DNA from: Helichrysum umbraculigerum
Taxonomy: Eukaryota; Streptophyta; Magnoliopsida; Asterales; Asteraceae
Direction of reading: 5' to 3'
Assembly (NCBI GenBank): GCA_949592205.1
Contig: CATIUR010000016.1
Span: 560,501 to 624,500 of the forward strand
Length of the DNA: 64,000 nt
Shown: piece after piece, positions 57,304 through 64,000 of the stretch
Layout: each line of letters opens with the position of its first letter
Numbering within the stretch: the first letter of the stretch is position 1
Program-made: the position numbers and the translations under genes
Notes under the pieces: generated by a model
Told to the model about the DNA's origin: nothing
The model's database searches: none
The model's input: the letters and a program-made list of their open reading frames with translations, nothing else

Positions 57304-58192
57304 AAACTGTGGAATAGTTTCGCAATTGACTCCTCCTAGAACACCGCAGCTTAATGGTGTTGCTGAGAGGAGAAACCGAACTTTGTTAGACATGGTTCGA
57401 TCTATGATGAGTTGAGCAACACTTCCAATAAGTTTCTGGGGTTATGCATTAGAAACAGTCACCCATATCTTAAATCAAATACCCACTAAGAAAGTTTCAA
57501 AGACACCTTATGAGATGTGGAAGGGAAAGAAACCTTCTCTTGGTCACATCAAAATCTGGGGTTGTGAAGTTTACGTTAGACGGGAAACTCAGGACAAACT
57601 AGACTCCAGATCTGAAAAGTGTCTTTTCGTCGGTTATCCACAAGAGTCGTTTGGATATTTATTCTACAGACCCAAGGAGAATGTGGTTTTTGTAGCTCGA
57701 AGAGGAGTGTTCCTTGAGAGAGAAATGATATCTAAAGAGGACAGTGGGAGTAAAATTGATCTTGAAGAAATTCAAGAATCTACCGATGAAGAACCTATAA
57801 TAAACACTGACGTTCAACAAGAGGTGGAGACACCTGTTGAACCTGAAGACATATCCTTACCCGTTCGCAGATCTAGTAGAGTTAGCAATCCTCCTGAGTT
57901 CTATTATGGTTACCAAATAGAAGAAGAGGATAAGATAAGTGATAGTACACTGGGTGAATTAGATGAACCTGCTAACTACAAGGAAGCGATGGCAGGCCCT
58001 GAGGCTGCTAAATGGAAGGAAGCTATGAAAAACGAAATTCAATCCATGTATGACAATCAAGTTTGGAATTTGGTTGACACTACACCCGGTCTTAAGACGG
58101 TGGGTTGTAAGTGGATCTTCAAGAAGAAGACAGACATGGATGGGAAAGTACACACTTATAAAGCTAGATTAGTAGCGAAGGGCTATACTTAA
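57304..58192 (+). pseudogene. C1 integrase C-terminus and RT N-terminus
   Basis: Reads PPRTPQLNGVAERRNRTLLD (catalytic Glu), a TGA at 57413-57415, then ISFWGYALETVTHILNQIPT, TPYEMWKGKKPSLGHIKIWG, an acidic linker (EEIQESTDEEP) and RT entry motifs VGCKWIFKKKTDMDGKVHTY and KARLVAKGYT, ended by a TAA at 58190-58192 where a Gln codon is expected. Two nonsense changes besides the frameshift upstream. Confidence 0.9.
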
Positions 58193-58603
58193 ACCTATGG
58201 GATTGATTATGATGAAACCTTCTCACCAGTAGCTAAGATTAATTCAATTAGGATTATATTAGCCATAGCTGCATTTCATGATTATGAAATTTGGCAGATG
58301 GATGTCAAAATCGCTTTCCTTAACGGGAAACTGACAGAGGATGTGTTCATGTCACAACCGGAAGGTTTTGAAAATGCAAAGTATCCTAATAGAGTGTGCA
58401 AGCTTGAAAAGGCTATTTATGGACTTAAACAAGCCTCTCGTAGCTGGAATCTCTGCTTCCGCGAAAAGGTCACAGAGTTTGGATTTTCTAGAAGTGAAGA
58501 TGAGTCATGTATATATGTCAAGTTCAGTGGGAGTATTGTAGTATTCTTAGTATTGTATGTGGATGATATACTGCTCATAGGAAATGATATCCCAACTTTA
58601 TAA
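58193..58603 (+). pseudogene. C1 reverse transcriptase palm
   Basis: YGIDYDETFSPVAKI, IWQMDVKIAFLNGKL, EDVFMSQPEGFE, KLEKAIYGLKQASRSWN, and the copia active site VLYVDDILLIGND with both Asp residues intact. Ends at a TAA (58601-58603) replacing Gln. Confidence 0.93.
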
Positions 58604-59542
58604 GGTGTAAAGGAATGGTTGGGAAAGTGTTTCGCTATGAAAGATCTCGGAGATGCAGCATATATCCTTGGTATAAAGATTTATAGAGATAGGTCAAAAC
58701 GTCTCATAGGACTTAGCCAGGATACGTACATAGATAAAATATTGAAAAGATTCAATATGGAGAATTCTAAGAAAGGGAACTTACCCTTGAATCATGGCAT
58801 TAAGATCAGTAAGGATCTATGTCCAAAGTCTGAACAAGAATTGGACAGAATGAGTCGAATCCCATATGCTTCGGCTATAGGATCGATCATGTATGCCATG
58901 ACGTGTACAAGGCCTGATGTCTCATTTGCTTTGAGCTTAGTGAGTCGACATCAGCAGAATCCTGGAGAAGGTCATTGGACAGGTGTAAAGAATATTCTTA
59001 AGTATTTGAGAAATACTAAAGACAGGTTCTTGGTTTATGGTGGAGAAGAAGAACTTAGAGTAACGGGTTATAGTGACGCTAGTATCCAAACAGACAGAGA
59101 TGATTGTCGATCACAGTCTGGTTGGGTATTCCTACTGAATGGGGGAGCGGTTACATGGAAAAGTTCTAAGCAAGATACAGTAGCAGACTCTACATGTGAG
59201 TCTAAGTACATTGCGGCTAGTGAAGCGGCAAAGGAAGCTATCTGGATGAGGAATTTCATTGGAGATCTTGGAGTTGTTCCAACAGTACAAGATCCTATTG
59301 CTATATTCTGTGATAATGAAAGTGCAGTCGCCTTGAGTAGAGAACCCAAGGATCACGGAAAGTCGAAGCACATTGAAAGGAAATACCATTTTGTCCGAAG
59401 TAAAGTCGAAGAAGGACATGTAATTGTGAAGAGCATAAGATCAGAGGAAAATCCAGCTGATCCGTTCACAAAGCCTCTAGGAAAGTCCAAGCACGATGAA
59501 CATGCTAGGAGCATAGGTTTAATAGATAATGTAAAGTTTTAG
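58604..59542 (+). pseudogene. C1 RT thumb and RNase H
   Basis: Open from just after the TAA to 59542: CFAMKDLGDAAYILGIKIYR, SRIPYASAIGSIMYAMTCTR, then RNase H motifs VTGYSDASIQTDRDDCRSQS, VTWKSSKQDTVADSTCESKY, IFCDNESAVAL, KHIERKYHFVRSKVEEGHV and NPADPFTKPL. About 307 codons without a stop and a normal C-terminus. The least decayed part of C1. Confidence 0.93.
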
Positions 59543-60400
59543 TTGTTAGTTTGAATATGAAACGTTATAAACAATGATAAAACTGTAATAGACTTGGTGA
59601 TTAATAATGGAGATTTTAATGGGAAGGAGTTCTACCATTTACTATTGTTTATCGTTGTGTTTCAGTTTTGCATGTTTAGACACCAGTTCCAGAGTAATAA
59701 GTTCTTACTCAAACCTCCTCAGTCGATCACACTATAGGAAGTATGTGGTGAATCAAGACTGTCATGGAGTGTTAATAGATGTCTATGGAGATTAGACATG
59801 GCATGGAGATTGCTGCAACACTCATGGGTACTTAATGGGGATTTAAGTATAGGAGAAACCCGCACTTAAAGAGATCACTTCATGGATTAAATCACGAATG
59901 ATTTTAAGATGATAATATCTTCTATTCTTAAAATGGAGATACATGAGTATCTAGCTCTTCGAGTCTGTTATACTTTAGTCTATTCAAACGCTGTGTGTAA
60001 ATGCCAGTTATAAAGGGTATGCTAGGTATGATATGATGAGTTAACTAGTGCTATGTAGTCGATATTTATTTGTTCCTTTTGCCTAAAAATGGAAAAGAGA
60101 TATCATGGGCCCTCTGATGGTTAAAGTTTGACTTAAAAAGTGCTAGGCCTGGCCGAGACTAAAGTGATAGTTCAAAAGTCTCATATAGTCAATATAATCG
60201 GAAATCGGAAAACATATATGAATCTTGAGATTGATTATAATCCATGTCTCGGTTCATAAGATATCGTGAAACAAAGGAATAGTTGATCACTTATCTAAAG
60301 GAATAACTCAAAGATGAGATCAGAGTTCGGCAGTTGCTTGGATGCACACTTTACATAGTTAATGTGAGATAGCCTTGAGACCAATAGTAGTTGATGAATT
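59543..60400 (+). other. C1 3' untranslated region
   Basis: About 860 bp between pol and the polypurine tract without a supported gene. The small open frame at 59607-59795 has no recognisable features. Confidence 0.6.
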
Positions 60401-60415
60401 GTCCAAGTGGGAGAC
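60401..60415 (+). other. C1 polypurine tract
   Basis: CCAAGTGGGAGAC immediately before the TGTTGG start of the 3' LTR. Confidence 0.8.
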
Positions 60416-61144
60416 TGTTGGATTAGTGTCCAATATCATAACTAATTGGTGAGACTATCATTAATGGTAAAGTCCTTTTTGGGTTGCCCTCATAAACAGT
60501 CAAGAGAAAGATGAAGAATAATATTAATAGTATTAATATTATATTTAATTGTTTAATTAATTAATAATAGTTTATTAATTAGAAATTAAAAGTAATTAAA
60601 TTTGGCGGAAGATTCCAGAATCTGATCCAACTGCCGGTTGGAAGGCCCAACCGCCGGTTGGGATTATGGTTTCAAGGCGGTGGAAGTCGCAGACTTGGAG
60701 TCCAAGACTAACAGCTCCAACCGTCGGTTGGAAGGTCCAACCGCCGGTTGGGAGTCGAATTCAGCAAACCTTAGGGTTTCTTCCACAACTATAAATAGGG
60801 ACAACCTATACCTTCATAACATACGTTTTCAAGTACGAATTTTCAAGTATTCCAAAAATTTGACTTTCTCTTGGGTTTTTGGGTGTGAAGCATTAGAGGT
60901 ATTCTACTTTGGGTACTTTCCTCCAAGTAACGAAGCTCTGCTCGTTGGTCTACGCATGAGAAATAGGTTTTCTCTTAAGGTTAGTATTTTCCTTATATTC
61001 TCCTTATCCAATTTATTCATTGTACTGTGTTGTTAAAGTTAAAGATCCCTTAGGGTTTTAGTTTCCTAATTGCCTTAGATTATTTAAAGTTTTGTTATTC
61101 CGCTGTGCATATAATAATCTAGTTAGGGAATAGAAAACCCAACA
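60416..61144 (+). repeat. C1 3' LTR
   Basis: 729 bp. Four CCAACC hairpins instead of five: the 20-bp tandem is present twice rather than three times, which accounts exactly for the length difference. Two arms here carry CpG-related or pyrimidine transitions (CCAACTGCCGGTTGG, CCAACCGTCGGTTGG). Confidence 0.95.
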
Positions 61145-61249
61145 AAAATGACTAGAATTAAAATAAAACTACGATTACAATATATTATATAAACTAAAAC
61201 TTAGGAACATAACCGACATTTCCATCTATATCAAAAAATTGACTTAAAT

Positions 61250-62190
61250 CATTCAACGAGCCAACCCCTTGATGTTTTTTTGTTGTTCTCGTTTTGCCAT
61301 AATTCTTGCTTGTTCAATTCTTAAATTCTCACGTACCACTGGATCGATGATTGAATTCGGGTCGGTGTATAAATTTTTTTTTCTTCTTTCAATTGTTTCA
61401 CCTCTAACTTCTTTGCTTTTATCTCTAGTTTTTTTTTGTTTCCACGTCTAGTTTTTTGTTTTCGGTTTCTATATTCTCTTTGATAAGAGATTGACTTGAA
61501 TTAAGAATTACTTTCATTTCTTGATTCATTTCGGTAAAAAAAAACCCTTCATTTCTTGAGTTTGTACTTTTTTCAATTTCGCTTTGTTGCGTCCAATTGG
61601 ACGTTCTTTTTCAAGACATTTTACAGTGTTATCATCCCCATCTTCAAACTCATCATTTAGATCAATACAAAAAGATGACGATCCAATTGACTTATTTGAC
61701 TTTCGAGATGACTCTGAATTTGGTGATTCAATAGAATTAGTTCGTTTGCGAATAGGAGTTTTATCATTTATAGTTTCATTGAACTTCTTGATATCTTTCA
61801 ATGTTGGCCAAACATGATCAAACTTGAATCCTTTTTTAAAGTTTTCATCTTGTCGTAATAAATCCTTTGCTAGCTTTAATTGCATGCAGTATACCATTAT
61901 AGTTTAGTTAGAACTTGAACAGAATAATAAAAGTTAATTAAAAAAAGAAGAAGCAAAACATTACTTACAATGTCTACTTCAGAAGCACCGCTTGAGTTCA
62001 AGCGTTTGATTTGTCGAACGCACCCTCTTAATTTGCCAACGGCCATCAACATTGTTTGCCATCGACATTGTAGTGATTTGGCTATACAGACGGTAGTACT
62101 CTGATCTTGAATACTTTCATGATATTGGGTTGTGATACGGGCCCAAAGTTGACTTCCCCACTTTGAACTTCGAAATGTACTTATCGAACA
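61250..62190 (-). pseudogene. Harbinger-associated Myb/SANT (ORF1) protein, broken
   Basis: On the minus strand, an upstream exon (about 62180-61969) reads WGSQLWARITTQYHES then SLQCRWQTMLMAVGKLRGC, a Myb/SANT-like helix region, ending at a donor ATT/GTAAGTAA (61968). After a short intron the frame 61897-61526 has GFKFDHVWPTLKDIKKFNET and RPIGRNKAKLKK, the NAM-associated C-terminal domain that accompanies such proteins, then a Lys/Glu-rich, coiled-coil-like tail. Frameshifts in homopolymers at about 61537-61546 and 61430 break it; coding-like sequence continues to DPVVRENLRIEQARIMAKRE near 61310. Harbinger ORF1 proteins bind the transposon ends and escort the transposase. No transposase gene nearby. 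Confidence 0.65.
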
Positions 62191-62489
62191 TTTATGGGAG
62201 CGGTATGGTAATTTAGGAATATAAGATAATCTTGTAGTATAATGTAACTATTATTGTATGTATTTAATTTCGTTATTAATTATAAGCTTGAAAAAATATT
62301 CAAATGTTTATCCTTATCTTATTATGGTATTGTATAAAAGTTAGATTATTTTAATATAAAAGTTTTTGGAGTTGGGATTTTGGAGTATGATGGTTGAAGA
62401 AGAAAAGTTTTGGAGGAAGAATATTTCAAAAAGATGATGTTTTTTCTGCATATTTGGAGATGGAGAAATGGAGATGATTGGAGAAGGCC

Positions 62490-63083
62490 TAACAACACTA
62501 AAGTTTGGTGCTGTTGACCAATAGGAAATAAAAGAAATATTTATAATTTACATTTTTAATCCTTTAACTTTGTTAAATTTACAAATTCAGTCACTTAGAT
62601 AAAGCTATCTGCACAATTGAATCAGTGCAACGTGCAGTTTAACTGTACGGAATATTTCCCCAAAAAGAATATAATCTCATCACTAAATAAATACTCGTAT
62701 ATTTATAAATTTATAAGTAATCTATCAATAATTATTTCATTTAATTTAATACTGAAAATGAATTTTGTTGTCGTAAGTCGTAACCCTTGTATAAAGAAAG
62801 AGTAAATTGTACCGATCATCCCTGTACTTTTCATGAAATTTCACAGATCATCCTTATTTCTTGAAAATTACACCGATCATCCCTGACCTAATTAAAAGTG
62901 CACGACGGTGGTCCTTCCCTTTAACACCCGTTACAAAACCCCGTTAAATCTGGCCATGTGCAAAACATGTGAGGGTTAAAAAGGTATTTTCATCCTTTCC
63001 TTCTTCTTACCAAAACATCATCTTCAACCTATTTCTAAAGTTTCAACACCAAGTATTTTAAGTATACCCGTTTCCTATTTCTA
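62490..63083. other. Intergenic sequence, no gene seen
   Basis: AT-rich; a stretch with repeated ACCGATCATCCCTG-type phrases (62810-62885) resembles dispersed plant repeats but has no element boundary that I can define. Confidence 0.4.

Positions 63084-63128
<45 letters not shown>
63084..63128. repeat. (AAT)15 microsatellite
   Basis: Uninterrupted AAT run of about 45 bp. Confidence 0.95.
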
Positions 63129-63132
<4 letters not shown>

Positions 63133-63364
63133 TCTATATTTAACATAATCATCGCGTACGTATTCGATCATCAATAAAAACTGAATTTATAAATAATCTA
63201 ATTTTTTGTATTTAATTAACATCTTTAATTTCAAATTCAATTGAATTATATAAGATTTTAACAGTTATTATATATATATAGATTACTTTTACCATTATTT
63301 AAATTTGTTTATTTTTAAATGAGAAAAAAGTATAATGATTAAATAAAATAAAAGCAAAATTTAG

Positions 63365-63530
63365 TGAGTTGACCCAACCCGACCCGACCCGACCCGGATT
63401 TGACCCAACCCGACCCGACCCAACCCAGATTTGACCCAACCCGTTCGACCCGATTCAAAAACTGACCCATTTGACCCGTGACCCTTTCTGACCCAAACCC
63501 ATTTTGACCCGTGACCCAACCCGACTCAAT
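63365..63530. repeat. GACCCGACCC-type minisatellite
   Basis: About 165 bp of GACCC/AACCC pentamers (GACCCAACCCGACCCGACCC), breaking into GACCCATTTT-type variants at the right. A common low-complexity pattern in plant intergenic DNA; the open frame on the minus strand over it is only repeat translation. Confidence 0.9.
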
Positions 63531-64000
63531 TGCCAAGCATAATTTTAACAAGTTTTAAAATTTCAAACTCTAACCTACATATATGAACAACAATAACATT
63601 ATAACATTATCTATAATAAATTAGAGTTATTGTTATTCATTTTAATTCATTCTTATTGATAAACCATACGCGGTATATATAATCAACGGTGCCATTAACA
63701 CTCGAAGTTAATACTAATACATGTACAAACTTTCTTTATATAATGTGAACCATTGTCGTTAATTCGAGACACCACCAGTCCACCATAAACACCACATATA
63801 TAAATACATGTTGGTTCAAGATCACATACAAATCTAACTTTATATAAGAATGTGAGAAAAAACGTTGATTCATATGCAAACATGTACATACGCAAATCGA
63901 TGACCTCCGACGATATTTTAGTCTTCGGAAACCGCGTTGCCTAAAGTCACCTGTGAAGCTGGAATTCCGACACCTGGAAATCTTTATCGTCCTTTTTTTA
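63531..64000. other. Intergenic sequence, no gene seen
   Basis: No supported coding frame or repeat. The last 100 bp (CGATATTTTAGTCTTCGGAAACC) are less AT-rich and may border a further feature outside the window. Confidence 0.3.

Larger units (their letters stand above)
44892..61144 (+). mobile_element. C1: Ty1/copia retrotransposon, defective, hosting G3
   Basis: LTRs 44892-45640 and 60416-61144 with perfect TSD AAAAT (44887-44891 and 61145-61149), initiator Met-tRNA primer site, polypurine tract, and gag-integrase-RT-RNase H order (copia). Its own length is about 7.2 kb after excising G3 (47332-56375) and its 5-bp duplication. The LTRs differ by roughly a dozen substitutions plus one 20-bp repeat unit. 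Long untranslated leader (45641-46552) and 3' region (59543-60400). Several stops, a frameshift and loss of the protease core make it inactive. Confidence 0.95.
44512..62489 (-). mobile_element. PIF/Harbinger-like DNA transposon remnant, split by copia C1
   Basis: The left end GGGCCTTCTCCAATG (44512) and right end GATTGGAGAAGGCC (to 62489) are inverted copies, and subterminal CTCCAAA-type motifs recur on both sides. On the right is a Myb/SANT plus NAM-associated ORF, as in Harbinger ORF1. Removing the 16.3-kb copia insertion leaves about 1.7 kb. The right end is followed by TAA, fitting the 3-bp TSD of Harbinger, but the left flank does not match, so the TSD is unproven. No transposase DDE domain seen: a deletion derivative. 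Confidence 0.55.

Overview
This is a plant nuclear window: AT-rich, intron-bearing pseudogenes, initiator-Met-tRNA primed LTR retrotransposons of both Ty3/gypsy and Ty1/copia type, MITEs, Helitron and CACTA ends. The retrotransposon types and resistance-gene (NLR) LRR remnants that resemble the RGC2-type family of lettuce suggest a eudicot, possibly Asteraceae; that is an inference. I find no intact host gene. Nearly everything is transposable elements, many nested and delimited exactly by target-site duplications (TSDs).

Layout. 1-7.5 kb: a 132-bp Mutator-type MITE (690-821), a doubtful exon, a Helitron (2789-3595), a degenerate Ty3-type LTR (3657-5749) and a second Helitron (5825-7296, minus). 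7.5-17.9 kb: G1, a 10.4-kb minus-strand Ty3/gypsy chromovirus with TSD TAAAA, broken by stops, a frameshift, a catalytic RT change and a 2-kb solo-LTR-like insertion (11672-13684). 17.9-22.6 kb: a CACTA-like end, an (AT)45 tract, a 5' gene fragment with a membrane anchor, NLR pseudogene 1, a hAT-type MITE and a Mutator-type MITE. 22.9-31.6 kb: two truncated gypsy elements, G4 (plus) and G2 (minus), G2 fused near 31620 to the 3' end of a copia element (plus). 32.3-42.9 kb: NLR pseudogene 2, broken by a three-deep nest of solo LTRs (outer 32550-40723, inner 32839-35325 and 38179-40533) and by a 1.4-kb TRIM-like element (41204-42620). 44.5-62.5 kb: a Harbinger-like DNA transposon remnant, split by copia element C1 (44892-61144), itself split by G3 (47332-56375). 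G3 has virtually identical LTRs and one uninterrupted polyprotein of about 1,550 residues. 62.5-64 kb: no gene seen; simple repeats.

The most unusual pattern is shared by otherwise different LTR families. Each carries a compact array of short GC-rich, CpG-rich, often palindromic units: AACGCGATCC/GGATCGCGTT pairs in G1 and G3, GCGACGCGAT units in G2 and the 3657-5749 LTR, GCGAC/GCGA units in the three nested solo LTRs, and CCAACC-GCC-GGTTGG hairpins in copia C1. In C1, G1 and G2 the array ends about 20-50 bp before a TATA box. The unit differs between LTRs that are otherwise homologous. The nested solo LTRs also share a conserved splice-donor/acceptor pair that would define an intron of about 0.5 kb inside the LTR.

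The elements do not work together as a pathway. Their relationships are insertion order, decay, and disruption of a resistance-gene locus.
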